Under the pieces are notes generated by a model. That model was not told where the DNA came from and did no database searches. It worked only from the letters and a program-made list of their open reading frames with translations. 64,000 nt of DNA from Roseiflexus sp. (GTDB lineage: Bacteria > Chloroflexota > Chloroflexia > Chloroflexales > Roseiflexaceae): assembly GCA_017743475.1 (NCBI GenBank), contig JAGHYV010000009.1:1-64000 (forward strand), read 5' to 3'. This document shows positions 37,928 to 47,025 of the stretch, piece after piece (position 1 is the first letter of the stretch; each line of letters starts with the position of its first letter). The position numbers and the translations under genes are program-made.

Positions 37928-38227
37928 TGGCACCTCGCTCTTGCTTGTCAGTCGCCATAGAACCCGCCAGAGTTCAGACCCTTGACACAGGACAACCCTG
38001 GCGCTCTCTGCGTTCACTGGCGCCTGATTGCCGGATACTGGGTTTTTTGACCGTAGAAAACCGAAAACACAAACACAAACTCACGGTGCTATTTCCCTTT
38101 GATGGTAGAGACCGTGGGTTGTGTTCGTGCGTCTGATGGGCTTATCTGGAGATGCGTTTAAATAACGCATTGAGTGCCGGTGAGTTCCTCCTTTGTCCAC
38201 TCCGGCTTTTGCAAATTGCGAAACACA
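37928..38227 (-). promoter_or_regulatory. Long 5' leader of the rpoBC transcript
   Basis: About 290 nt separate the predicted transcription start (near 38221) from rpoB. The leader contains a hairpin ATGCGTT-ATTTA-AACGCAT (38152-38170), a pair CACGGT/ACCGTG further downstream, and GCCGG/CCGGC arms around an AGGAGG. A 29-codon open frame starts in the hairpin at 38170 and ends at 38081. Its AGGAGG is 16 nt away, which is too far for an efficient start. Attenuation or autoregulation is possible; the sequence alone does not show it. Confidence 0.5.
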
Positions 38228-38256
38228 ATGATACCACGGTCGTCGAAGGGTGTCAA
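38228..38256 (-). promoter_or_regulatory. Strong sigma70-type promoter of rpoBC
   Basis: A consensus -35 TTGACA (38251-38256), 17-bp spacer and -10 TATCAT (38228-38233) on the minus strand. This is the best-matching promoter in the window, as expected for RNA polymerase core genes. Confidence 0.85.
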
Positions 38257-38419
38257 GGAAGATTTGTAACTGTTTACACCTACTGGGGAGCGAGAGCAGA
38301 TTATCAGTCACCTGACAGTGGACGACATTATGTTCGAGATCGAGCGCAAACGTTCGCCCTAGACAGAATGATTTGCAACCTGTGTGCCCTTGCGCTTTGT
38401 GTAATCTGAGCAGTGATGG

Positions 38420-38779
38420 CTAGCGCTCATTCTGCACAGCACGCAGTTCCTGCCAGAGGTAACTGCCTGCCGCCGTGATCGCCGCTACCACGAATGCCAG
38501 CATCAGACCAATGCGTGTATGCGATTCTGTGCTCTGTTCAGCGCGCAACCGCGCTGTGCGCAGGTCAGCGGCAGGCAATCCTTCGATGCCATTGCGCAGG
38601 GCCGTAGCTGCCGAACGCACCAGTTCCTGATGTTCGATAAACAGTAGTGCGCCAGAAATGCCGCGTGCTACGATGAATACCAGCAACCCGGCTATAACGG
38701 CGAATGCCAGGCTTAATGCCACTCGGCGCAGCCATGCGTACCGGGACGCAAATATCAACTTACAATACTGCTTCATCAT
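38420..38779 (-). CDS. Small two-helix membrane protein of unknown function
   Basis: A 119-residue protein with two hydrophobic helices, about residues 19-43 (RVALSLAFAVIAGLLVFIVA) and 90-107 (IGLMLAFVVAAITAAGSYLW), flanking a soluble loop of about 45 residues. I do not recognise a family. Its start overlaps the end of the NUDIX gene by 20 bp, so it is probably translated from the same mRNA, with rpoB further downstream on a separate promoter. A start three bases later (38776) is equally possible. Confidence 0.65.
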   Translation of the reverse strand: MMKQYCKLIFASRYAWLRRVALSLAFAVIAGLLVFIVARGISGALLFIEHQELVRSAATALRNGIEGLPAADLRTARLRAEQSTESHTRIGLMLAFVVAAITAAGSYLWQELRAVQNER

Positions 38780-39344
38780 CGCTCAATGTCTGATAGACCA
38801 CACGATGCACAACAGCGCGAAAGCGCCCCCATTCGCGCCAGTTGCCGCCAATCGCTGCATCGAAGCAGTCTGGCGCCGCTTCGAGGGTTGCTGCAAGGAT
38901 TGGCAGTTCCGCCACATTGATTTCACGAAACGCCGCAATGCGCTCATGCGGATCGCGCAATCCGAGTTCGCCGCTGCGCTCGTCGAGCAGAAAGGCAAAG
39001 GTTGCAAACCGTTGCGGCGGGTACACGATGACTGCCAGAAAGCGTCGGATGACGGTCTGCAATCCGGTTTCTTCCTCGACTTCGCGCTGCAATGCAGCCT
39101 CTATCGTTTCACCATGCGTAACCCCGCCGGTCAACAGGCGAAAGCATCCCATTGGATAAAACGTCTTGATTGCCGTAATCAACCGTCCGTTGCGGCGTCG
39201 TACCACCATGCAGACTTCGCCGTAACGGTCAGATCGCGCAATCGGATCGAAGGAAGTGCCGTCGAGCGGTGCAACGATCCGGCGTGGCACTCCGTAACGC
39301 ATTGCCAAAGTATGAATGTCGGCTTCGATAGTAGGGTCGAGCAT
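38760..39344 (-). CDS. NUDIX hydrolase
   Basis: The 194-residue protein has a complete Nudix box, GGVTHGETIEAALQREVEEE followed by TGL, fitting GX5EX7REUXEEXGU. These enzymes cleave nucleoside diphosphates linked to another group; the substrate here is unknown. The ATG at 39344 lies one base past the stop of the acyl-ACP-reductase-like fusion gene, so the two are coupled. The first 50 residues before the fold (PTIEADIHTLAMRYGVPRRI) are not a family feature I recognise. A TTG at 39374 would overlap the upstream gene. Confidence 0.88.
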   Translation of the reverse strand: MLDPTIEADIHTLAMRYGVPRRIVAPLDGTSFDPIARSDRYGEVCMVVRRRNGRLITAIKTFYPMGCFRLLTGGVTHGETIEAALQREVEEETGLQTVIRRFLAVIVYPPQRFATFAFLLDERSGELGLRDPHERIAAFREINVAELPILAATLEAAPDCFDAAIGGNWREWGRFRAVVHRVVYQTLSDDEAVL

Positions 39345-39345
39345 A

Positions 39346-41403
39346 TCACGACGTCGTTCCAACCGGTCGTCCAATCTGGCGTCGGCGTTCCTTTGCCAAG
39401 CGTCGCTTTTCTGCGATCATCTCGTCGGTTACATACTCGTCGAACGAACGGAGTCCGGCGAGCTGGAGACCATGCTTCTTCATCAGGCGATACATTTCCT
39501 TGACCTTTTCGATTTCAATGTTCCGACCAAGAGTGTAATCGCCGTACATATGTTCCATGGTCAACAACGCCGTCTCAGCAAGACAGGCATACGCTGTACC
39601 GGGCGGCAGTCCAATATCGAATCCGAAGTCGGGCTCGCCGGGCAGCAGGATTTCGCCCGACTCGATCACCAGCACATCAGGACGGCGGGCTGCATCTTCT
39701 TTTCTCACATCCGGTGGGCGGGCCACATCGCACACGACGGCGCCGGGCTTGAGTTTATCGACATTGATCACCCTGCCGCTCAACGCCGACGTCGTGGTGA
39801 CGATCAGATCACATTCCGCAAGATACGCATCAGCGCTGGTCGTCGCTGTGACTCGCGCGCCGGGCGTTTCAGCTTCGATCTGCTTCTTGAGCGCTAGCAG
39901 TCGTTCCACGCGCGGTGCAACCAGCACCACGTCACCGATCGCCTGCGCCAGCAGTCGTGCACAGACCGAACCGATCGAGCCGGTAGCACCGACGACCATC
40001 GCTTTGCCGCGTGTTAGATCGGTAGCGCCCATTTTGATGACTGCCTGCTTGGCAGCTTCGAGTGTGGCTGCCACAGTCAGTGAGTTGCCTGATGTGATCC
40101 CGATATCGCTCTTCTGCGCCACGGTGATGCCTGCATCGCCCACCACCGACGTAAATGCACCAAGTCCCATGATCTTTGCACCCATACGTTCCGCCATGCG
40201 AGCGCACCTGATCAGGCGACGGTAGGTGAATGATGTGTCGCGGCGCATCAGTTCGCGTGGGGTCGCTCCGAGAGTGAACAACAATCCCTCGATCTCCTCA
40301 CCGGTCGCCTGTGAACGGATGCCGCGAATCTTCGAGATGTACATCGGCGGGAAGTGCGCTGCTACCCGTTCGACCAGGCGCTCTGGAAGGTAACGGGTGA
40401 AGCGGAAGCGCGGGTGGTTGGCGATATGCTTCGGCGAGAGCGGATGAATCACAAATGCAAACCGCGGTTTCTCCGCTGTATTGCTCAGGGTGATAACCTC
40501 TGGTCCCCAATCTGCCTCATCAATGAAGTTGATAATGTCTCCTTCGGTTGGTGTCGGTCCCGACTCCAGGATCGCCACGACAATCGCTTCCAGCACATCG
40601 GCGGAGACGAATGAGCGCTGCGCCGGTTCGAGGCTTTCCAGGCGGGGCGAAAGGGTAACCAGCGTTCGAACGCCGCGTGCACGCAGGTCTTCGATCTCTT
40701 CTGGCGACGGGTCATCAGTGACGATGACCTTGTTCTTCAGATCGTGCGGTGCGAAACGTCGAATGTAGGCAAAATCGCCAGCAATCACGTCCGCCCAGGC
40801 AAAGTGCTTTTCAGCGCGCGCATCATGCCCTTCGCTTCCCAGCGCCACCGGATGCAGCACTCGGTATGGCAGCAACGCCGCAATCGGCAGCGTCGTCGCC
40901 GCATACATATCGAGTTGGGCAATGGTACGCGGCAATGGCAGGAACGGCAACCCACTGTGAACGACCGGATCAGCGAAACGTAGCTCAACGTCGTACTGCA
41001 CCAGCGCCTGCGCCAGCGCATAGCGGTCGATCCCGCTGGTAACGAGAATCCGGCGGTAGTTGAATATGCCGCGCTGCGCCTGATTCGCCTGTTGTATACA
41101 CCAGCGGTCGAGGGTCTGTTTAATCAGGCTGCCAGCGACCACCGGCGTGCGGCGCGCCTGGCGTGCAATCGCGATGGCTTCGTGGTGTGGGTAACGCGCT
41201 GCGCCAACATGGAAGACCGGTGTCAATCCACCAAGACCGATGGCATCCACTTTGCCGTCAAAGTCGCGCACAAGCGACGCAGCCAGGGCAGTGTCGCCGT
41301 TTGTGCCGATGCGGCGTACTTCAATCGGTTGCCCCAGAACAGTCGTAACAAACTGGTAATCGCGTCGTGCAGAACCAAGGCTGATACTCACAATCCGTTT
41401 CAT
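39346..41403 (-). CDS. Fusion protein with acyl-ACP-reductase-like C-terminal half
   Basis: The 685-residue protein has two parts. Residues about 313-655 resemble cyanobacterial long-chain acyl-[ACP] reductase (AAR): FAFVIHPLSPKHIANHPRF at the start, GLGAFTSVVGDAG, SGNSLTVAATLEA, the cofactor motif VVGATGSIGSVCARLLA (about 471-487), Cys607 in YACLAETALL (where AAR has its catalytic Cys) and LGRNIEIEKVKEMYRLMKKH at the end. The N-terminal 310 residues (MKRIVSISLGSARRDYQFVT...) are not known to me. An AAR domain would reduce fatty acyl thioesters to aldehydes, for alcohol or wax synthesis. No aldehyde-deformylating oxygenase is adjacent. AAAGGGGA precedes the ATG. Confidence 0.78.
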   Translation of the reverse strand: MKRIVSISLGSARRDYQFVTTVLGQPIEVRRIGTNGDTALAASLVRDFDGKVDAIGLGGLTPVFHVGAARYPHHEAIAIARQARRTPVVAGSLIKQTLDRWCIQQANQAQRGIFNYRRILVTSGIDRYALAQALVQYDVELRFADPVVHSGLPFLPLPRTIAQLDMYAATTLPIAALLPYRVLHPVALGSEGHDARAEKHFAWADVIAGDFAYIRRFAPHDLKNKVIVTDDPSPEEIEDLRARGVRTLVTLSPRLESLEPAQRSFVSADVLEAIVVAILESGPTPTEGDIINFIDEADWGPEVITLSNTAEKPRFAFVIHPLSPKHIANHPRFRFTRYLPERLVERVAAHFPPMYISKIRGIRSQATGEEIEGLLFTLGATPRELMRRDTSFTYRRLIRCARMAERMGAKIMGLGAFTSVVGDAGITVAQKSDIGITSGNSLTVAATLEAAKQAVIKMGATDLTRGKAMVVGATGSIGSVCARLLAQAIGDVVLVAPRVERLLALKKQIEAETPGARVTATTSADAYLAECDLIVTTTSALSGRVINVDKLKPGAVVCDVARPPDVRKEDAARRPDVLVIESGEILLPGEPDFGFDIGLPPGTAYACLAETALLTMEHMYGDYTLGRNIEIEKVKEMYRLMKKHGLQLAGLRSFDEYVTDEMIAEKRRLAKERRRQIGRPVGTTS

Positions 41404-41495
41404 GCGCGTCCCCTTTGTCGCTACTAGTCGCTCCGGTGTTCAGAAGAGCGGGGTGGAGATTGCGTAGCCAGTATACCACTACTCACACGCATGCG

Positions 41496-43748
41496 CTAAA
41501 ACGGTTCGGGCGGGCGAACGCGCCACAGCAGCGCGGCAAGCCAGGTGCTGACGGTTACCCAGAGAACGTATCCGCCAGCCGCGAGCGTCACTGCGCGCCC
41601 CGCCCATCCACAGCGCCAGAGCACCGCCGCGCCCACCGCTGCGCTCAGCGCCACGAGCCAGGCGGAGAACATTAGCCAGCGCGTTGAGAGGGTGGAGCCG
41701 CTGAGAAATGGCAGCGCCGCAAAACCTCCAGCGATGAGGATTGTCCCGATCGCCAGGATCGTTGCAGGCCATCGATGTTCGTTTTCTGCACCAGACGACC
41801 GCTCTATCAACCACAGAATACCTGCAGGCAGCAGTGCCAGCAGAAAAAAACCGTAGTGCTGCCGGAAACCTGCGTCCCATAGCGTGTTCCACAGCGTTTC
41901 AAACGATGCTGGCGCCCGTCCTGCCAGACCGGTCAACCCTCCGGTGGCGGTTGCCGCGAGTTGTTGTGCAAACATGCCGGTGTAGGCGCTATAGAAGAAC
42001 ACCACAGCGATAACCTGTGCAACCACGAAGGCAATGCCGTAGATGGCGGCTGTCCGAATCGGCACAGCGCGCCGACGAAGCAGCGCTGCAAGCAGGATGG
42101 CAAGCCCGAAGCCGCCCAGCAGTGACATATTTATCCAGAACCCAAAGTGTCCCAGGTAGACAAGGAGCTGCGCCATCACCAGCATCGCGCACAGTAGAGC
42201 TGCAGAATGCGCTGCGTCCGGTGGTGAGTGACGCGCCAACGCAGACCTGCCAACTGGTCTCCAGAGCATGACCAGCAGAGTGATTAGGAGCAGATGCGCA
42301 CACTGGGTGAAAATATGGGTGCTGAAGTTCCACCATATCGTCAGGTACCCGGCAGGTGCAAACCCATACAGTGCGGCCGTGACCAGCGGTATGGGAAAAG
42401 GGTCGCCAGAGTGGCGGCATAGTTGCTCATCACGTGGCTTCTGGATCAGCGCCATCATCAGCGTATACGCCAGCAACGGACTGAAGGCATCGAGGAGCGC
42501 TGCGCCAAGGTGCAGCAGCGCACGTTGGTCGATGTCAAGCAGCGTGAAAGGCGCCAGGATCAGGTAGAATGCTGGCGGATAGGGGAAATCGACGCCACGG
42601 TTCCGCGACACCAGCATCACCCTGCCTCTCGTCGTTTCAGCGAAGCGATTGGCATGAAATCCAATATCGCCGGGCATCGAGTCGGGGTAGATTTTGCCGC
42701 CGTAGCGCGTGGCGAAGACAATCACAATGATCAGCAGCAGCCAGCGCCGGTGTGTTACCGGGATTGTGATTCCCAGACGCGCCAGTGCACCTATCAGCGC
42801 TGGACGAATTGCAGCCGCGCTCAGGAATGCCAGCGCCGCTAGTCCCGTCGCTGCGCGCACGCTGGCAGTCGCTCGTCCCAGATCGATGATTGGACCCTGC
42901 CAGTCGATCAGCCACATCACTGTCGTCACTACACCCAGCGCCAGCCCTGCGCGCTGCAACATGTGCGGCGCAGCGCGCAGCGCGATAACCAGCATCCACC
43001 CGGCGACCAGAGCAATTAGCGCAGGAGTAGCGCCGAATGCAAAGCGTGGCGGATCAAGCCATGCGCCGCAGACAGCTAGCCCAAGGAGCGGCGCCATGAT
43101 CGTCAGGGCGCCTGTACTTGCAAACCCTGCCTGCCGCAGTGTGATCCACAGGATCAGTCCCGCGACCGACCAGCCGAGGATCGAACGCCAGGGTGGGAAT
43201 GTTGGTCCGGCTTCGACTGCGACAATCACGGTCGTCAGCGGCGTTCCGATGGCACGGCGGTCGCCGGTTGGCGTGACTGTCGCACTACGGATATCGATCT
43301 GATGATCGCCGAACATATCGGCGGGAGGCGGGATCAGGACGCGGTATACTGCTCCGGATTGGCGCACTGGCAGCGACGCAAGATGCTGACTGGATGACCA
43401 GAGTTCGAGTTCGCGTGCACCACGGGTTGCCACCTCATCATTCACCGGCAGTGTGCGAAGCATCAGCACCAGCGAGCGTTGACCGAAGCCCGGAAGTCGT
43501 ATACTGGCCCGTCCGGTTGTCCAGCGGAATACGCCGAAAGGCGACTCCTCGACAGAAAACATGCCACGCACGAGCGGCAGATCGCTGCCCGGACCGTCCT
43601 CACGCCCAATGTCGATGACATATCGTTGCGGCAGTTGAGTGACCAGCGTCAGCAGCAAAACGAAGAGCGCCAGCAACCCGTACAGTGTGCGGTCGCGCAA
43701 CAGCCGGGTTGTTTCGCTGCCAAGGGACGTTCTGATCATCCTATCCAT
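41496..43748 (-). CDS. Large multi-pass membrane protein (glycosyltransferase-like)
   Basis: A protein of about 750 residues with one N-terminal helix, an extracytoplasmic domain (about residues 50-190, beta-rich, with DMFGDHQIDIRSATVTPTG), and 12 or more hydrophobic segments after residue 195. A loop segment YPDSMPGDIGFHANRFAETT and PYPPAFYLILAP between helices recall GT-C-fold or YfhO-type membrane proteins, but no catalytic motif is decisive. ATG codons at 43748 and 43739 and a GTG at 43754 are possible starts, none with a strong ribosome site. It is unrelated in direction to lepA and stands upstream of the fusion-protein gene. Confidence 0.65.
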   Translation of the reverse strand: MDRMIRTSLGSETTRLLRDRTLYGLLALFVLLLTLVTQLPQRYVIDIGREDGPGSDLPLVRGMFSVEESPFGVFRWTTGRASIRLPGFGQRSLVLMLRTLPVNDEVATRGARELELWSSSQHLASLPVRQSGAVYRVLIPPPADMFGDHQIDIRSATVTPTGDRRAIGTPLTTVIVAVEAGPTFPPWRSILGWSVAGLILWITLRQAGFASTGALTIMAPLLGLAVCGAWLDPPRFAFGATPALIALVAGWMLVIALRAAPHMLQRAGLALGVVTTVMWLIDWQGPIIDLGRATASVRAATGLAALAFLSAAAIRPALIGALARLGITIPVTHRRWLLLIIVIVFATRYGGKIYPDSMPGDIGFHANRFAETTRGRVMLVSRNRGVDFPYPPAFYLILAPFTLLDIDQRALLHLGAALLDAFSPLLAYTLMMALIQKPRDEQLCRHSGDPFPIPLVTAALYGFAPAGYLTIWWNFSTHIFTQCAHLLLITLLVMLWRPVGRSALARHSPPDAAHSAALLCAMLVMAQLLVYLGHFGFWINMSLLGGFGLAILLAALLRRRAVPIRTAAIYGIAFVVAQVIAVVFFYSAYTGMFAQQLAATATGGLTGLAGRAPASFETLWNTLWDAGFRQHYGFFLLALLPAGILWLIERSSGAENEHRWPATILAIGTILIAGGFAALPFLSGSTLSTRWLMFSAWLVALSAAVGAAVLWRCGWAGRAVTLAAGGYVLWVTVSTWLAALLWRVRPPEPF

Positions 43749-43857
43749 TGGCACCGATTATCCCGATGAGTGTGATGTCCGTCAACTGGTCGCTGATTCA
43801 TGGATTTTCGCAGCGTTGCGCCGTTGTGTATTGGTCTTGTCGCTGTCACACCTGGGG

Positions 43858-43944
43858 GGACATGCACGCCTGGGAGCAAGGGTGCCCCGCCATCGTTGCG
43901 TCTACAAGGGCAAGATGCCTTCGCTTCCGGGAGAAATGCGAACC
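43858..43944 (+). repeat. Diverged palindromic element upstream of lepA
   Basis: The stretch from CACGCCTGGGAGCAAGGGTG to GCCTTCGCTTCCGGGAGAAA is an imperfect palindrome. It resembles 19449-19535 in sequence and 57751-57809 in architecture (core GGGTG-CCCGCC-TCGT, then GGCAAGATGCC). It occupies most of the spacer before the lepA promoter. Confidence 0.55.
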
Positions 43945-43958
43945 TTCGTCCTGTATCG

Positions 43959-43987
43959 TTGCGGGGCATCACGGCATCTGCTATACT
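43959..43987 (+). promoter_or_regulatory. lepA promoter
   Basis: TTGCGG (43959-43964), 17 bp, TATACT (43982-43987), with TGC ahead of the -10. The predicted start is near 43994, about 40 nt before the ATG at 44033. Confidence 0.65.
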
Positions 43988-44032
43988 TCCAACCTGTTGG
44001 AGTGAGCCTGCAGCATTTCTGGAACTATCAGC

Positions 44033-45838
44033 ATGGCGGATCAGCGGTACATCCGAAATTTTTCGATCATCGCGCACATCGACCATGGCAAAACCACTCT
44101 GTCGGATCGTTTGCTCGAAATGACCGGGACGATCAGTGAGCGCGAGCGTCGTGAGCAGGTGCTCGATGCGATGGACCTGGAGCGTGAACGCGGCATCACC
44201 ATCAAAAGCAAAGCCGTGCGCATGTACTACACGGCGCGCGATGGTCAGATATATCAGTTCAACCTGGTTGATACGCCCGGTCACGTCGATTTCGGCTTCG
44301 AGGTTGGGCGCGCGCTGGCTGCTGGCGAAGGTGCCATCCTGGTGGTTGATGCCTCTCAGGGTATCGAGGCGCAAACACTGGCGAACGTCTACCTGGCGCT
44401 AGAAAACGACCTGACGATCATCCCAGTGCTCAACAAAATCGACCTGCCTGGCGCCGACCCAGATCACGTCGCAATGGAGATCGAACGGGTATTGGGGTTG
44501 CCCGCCGAAGAGGTGCTGCGCGTCTCCGCCAAGCAGGGCATTGGCATTGATGAGTTGCTCGAAGCGATTGTCGAGCGCATTCCGCCGCCGCATGGTCAGC
44601 ATGACCGACCGCTACGCGCGCTGATCTTCGATAGCCACTACGATCCGTACAAGGGTGTTATCGCCTACGTGCGAGTCGTGGACGGCACACTTCCCGTCGG
44701 TGCGCGTTTGCGTATGCTTGGGACTAACGCCGAAGCGGAAGCCCTGGAGGTAGGTACGTTTCGTCCGCAGATGACGCCACTCGATAGGCTCGACACCGGT
44801 GAGGTGGGGTATGTCGCTACCGGTCTCAAGCAGATTGGTGAATGTCAGGTAGGGGACACAATCACCCTTGCCGATGCGCCAGCTGAAATTGCGCTTCCCG
44901 GTTACCGTCCTGCCAAACCGATGGTCTTCGCAGGTCTCTATCCGGTGGACACGAATGCCTATGCTGACCTGCGTGATGCACTTGAGAAACTGAAACTCAA
45001 CGATGCGGCGCTCTCGTTCGTGCCTGAAAAGTCGGTGGCGCTTGGATCTGGCTTCCGTTGCGGCTTTCTGGGTCTGCTGCACATGGAAATCGTGCGCGAA
45101 CGGCTGGAACGCGAATATGGGCTTGACCTGCTGATCACCGCGCCGAGTGTCGAGTACCAGGTGCTCCTCTCCAACGGGGATGTCATCACCGTCGATAATC
45201 CTTCCGATATGCCGGATCCAGGGCGGATCGAGTCGATCGAAGAGCCGATCATGCTGATCACGATCATCACACCGACGCGCTATATTGGCTCGATCATGGA
45301 ACTGGTGACCAGCAAGCGCGGCGTTTTCGAGACGATGGAGCACCTTGATCCGCAGCGTGTTGCCCTTAAGTACAAGATCCCGCTCTCGGAAATTGTGGTT
45401 GATTTTTATGATCAGTTGAAGTCGCGCACCCAGGGGTATGCATCGCTCGATTACACCCTTGCCGGGTATCAACCCGCCGATCTGGTGAAACTCGATATCC
45501 TGGTGAACGGTCAACCAGTCGATGCGCTGTCCCTGATCGTTCATCGCGACTCTGCCTATGCCCAGGGACGTGCGCTGGTCGAGCGGTTGCGCAAACTGAT
45601 CCCGCGGCAGCTATTCGAGGTGCCGATTCAGGCAGCGATTGGCAGTAAGGTGATTGCGCGCGAAACGATCCGGGCAATGCGCAAAGATGTGCTTGCCAAA
45701 TGCTACGGCGGTGATGTCACACGCAAACGGAAACTGCTCGAAAAGCAAAAAGAGGGCAAAAAGCGCATGAAAATGGTCGGCAACGTTGAGATACCGCAGG
45801 AAGCGTTTATGGCAGTGCTCTCGCTGAACGCCGAATAG
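44033..45838 (+). CDS. lepA: Elongation factor 4 (LepA), ribosome-associated GTPase
   Basis: The 601-residue protein matches LepA over its whole length: G1 [11 protein letters not shown]2 RGITIKS, G3 DTPGHVDF, G4 LNKIDLP, and the LepA-specific C-terminal region with [20 protein letters not shown]. It binds ribosomes and promotes back-translocation or assists initiation and subunit assembly. Length equals the family norm. The ATG at 44033 is set by alignment to the family start; no good Shine-Dalgarno is seen. It has its own promoter and heads a run of co-directional genes. Confidence 0.98.
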   Translation: MADQRYIRNFSIIAHIDHGKTTLSDRLLEMTGTISERERREQVLDAMDLERERGITIKSKAVRMYYTARDGQIYQFNLVDTPGHVDFGFEVGRALAAGEGAILVVDASQGIEAQTLANVYLALENDLTIIPVLNKIDLPGADPDHVAMEIERVLGLPAEEVLRVSAKQGIGIDELLEAIVERIPPPHGQHDRPLRALIFDSHYDPYKGVIAYVRVVDGTLPVGARLRMLGTNAEAEALEVGTFRPQMTPLDRLDTGEVGYVATGLKQIGECQVGDTITLADAPAEIALPGYRPAKPMVFAGLYPVDTNAYADLRDALEKLKLNDAALSFVPEKSVALGSGFRCGFLGLLHMEIVRERLEREYGLDLLITAPSVEYQVLLSNGDVITVDNPSDMPDPGRIESIEEPIMLITIITPTRYIGSIMELVTSKRGVFETMEHLDPQRVALKYKIPLSEIVVDFYDQLKSRTQGYASLDYTLAGYQPADLVKLDILVNGQPVDALSLIVHRDSAYAQGRALVERLRKLIPRQLFEVPIQAAIGSKVIARETIRAMRKDVLAKCYGGDVTRKRKLLEKQKEGKKRMKMVGNVEIPQEAFMAVLSLNAE

Positions 45839-45889
45839 CGCCCGTTTGCATAACAGTGCAGACGGTGAGTCTCGTGCAAAAAGGTCATG

Positions 45890-45958
45890 TCACCGCAGCG
45901 AACGCAGCCAGCAATGGAATGGATGGACATCTCTGTGCACCCAGCGTCTCGGCGGTGA
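45890..45958. repeat. Imperfect palindrome between lepA and the PpiC lipoprotein gene
   Basis: TCACCGC (45890-45896) and GCGGTGA (45952-45958) are exact inverted arms. Inside, GCAGCGAACGCAG and CCCAGCGTCTC are partly complementary. The phrase resembles the common bacterial CACCGCAGAG-type dispersed palindrome. There is one copy in this window. Confidence 0.45.
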
Positions 45959-46011
45959 GTTTTTCGGTGGAATCATAACGGTTTATTTCGTCTGTGGTGA
46001 AAGGACCTTCC

Positions 46012-47025
46012 GTGAATCTCAAACATGCCATCGCTGTATTTCTGATCGCTCTGGCACTGGCTGCGTGCGGTGCGGGCGCTCAGACCGTTGCCAGGGTCGA
46101 TAATGTCACACTGACGCGCCAGGAACTCGATCAGCGTATTGATCGCATTGAGAAAGGATTTGCGCAACAGGTGGGGACGGGGGTTCCAATACCGTCGCGC
46201 CTCGATATCGAACGTGAACTGGTATCACAGTTTATCGATCAGCAATTGACCCTCGGTCTTGCCCGTCAGCGCGGTATTACGGTCAGCGATAGCGAGGTAA
46301 ACAATCAGATCGAGCAGTTCCGCCAGCGGATCCAGATGGGGGGCGGGATGTCGCTCGAACAGGCGATCCAGGATCAACTCGGCTTGCCAGGGGAGTCATC
46401 GCCGGAGTTCCGTTTGTTCGTGACCTACTTTCTGGCGCGCCAGAAACTCAGTGAAACGCTGGTCTCCGAGGCCGATATTCGCCAGCGGATCACCGATGAG
46501 GTGATGGCAGACACAAAGCGGATGGTTGATGTGGCAACTGTGGCGCACATTCTGGTAACAACCGAAGATGAGGCGAAACAGGTGATTGAGCGTCTCGACA
46601 AGGGCGAGTCGTTCGCTGACCTGGCAAAAGAGTTGTCGCAGGACCCCGGCTCAGCGAACAACGGCGGCGTGTATGAGAACATCCAGCGAGGTCAGTTTGT
46701 TCCTGAGTTCGACAAAGCAATGTTCGAAGACCTGCAACCGGGTGAAACGACGAAGACCCCGGTGCAGACTCAGTTTGGCTGGCATGTGATCCGACTTGTT
46801 TCGCGTGGACAGGCGCCAGCGCTCGATCCGACGAACGCTCAGGCAGTCATTGAGCAGCGCATCGCGCAGGAACTGCCGTTCGAGCAACAAACTGCGTTCG
46901 AACGTCTGTTACGGAGCGAACGTGAGAAGGCAATTCAGGAGCAACGTTTGGTTGAACCGGTCTTCCCGACGCCAACGCCCGAACCACTGCCAACGATTGC
47001 TCCGCTACCGACACCAGTGCCATGA
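46012..47025 (+). CDS. Peptidyl-prolyl isomerase lipoprotein (PrsA/SurA-like, PpiC domain)
   Basis: A 337-residue exported protein. A lipoprotein signal with lipobox LAAC (Cys19), an N-terminal SurA-like helical region (LTRQELDQRIDRIEKGFAQQ), and one parvulin domain at about 165-265 (VAHILVTTEDEAKQVIERL, SQDPGSANNGG, QFGWHVIRLV) are seen, followed by a Pro/Thr tail. Such proteins assist folding of secreted proteins outside the membrane. GTG at 46012 is chosen since AAAGGA lies 6 bp upstream. The stop overlaps the mazG start (ATGA). Confidence 0.88.
   Translation: MNLKHAIAVFLIALALAACGAGAQTVARVDNVTLTRQELDQRIDRIEKGFAQQVGTGVPIPSRLDIERELVSQFIDQQLTLGLARQRGITVSDSEVNNQIEQFRQRIQMGGGMSLEQAIQDQLGLPGESSPEFRLFVTYFLARQKLSETLVSEADIRQRITDEVMADTKRMVDVATVAHILVTTEDEAKQVIERLDKGESFADLAKELSQDPGSANNGGVYENIQRGQFVPEFDKAMFEDLQPGETTKTPVQTQFGWHVIRLVSRGQAPALDPTNAQAVIEQRIAQELPFEQQTAFERLLRSEREKAIQEQRLVEPVFPTPTPEPLPTIAPLPTPVP

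Noticed and set aside
38081-38170. Leader peptide of 29 codons in front of rpoB
   Set aside because: The AGGAGG lies 16 nt from its ATG and the start is inside a hairpin; the peptide has no run of regulatory codons. Kept only as a remark on the leader.
44612-45544. Open frame of 310 codons antisense to lepA
   Set aside because: lepA is certain; the antisense product has no recognisable domain.
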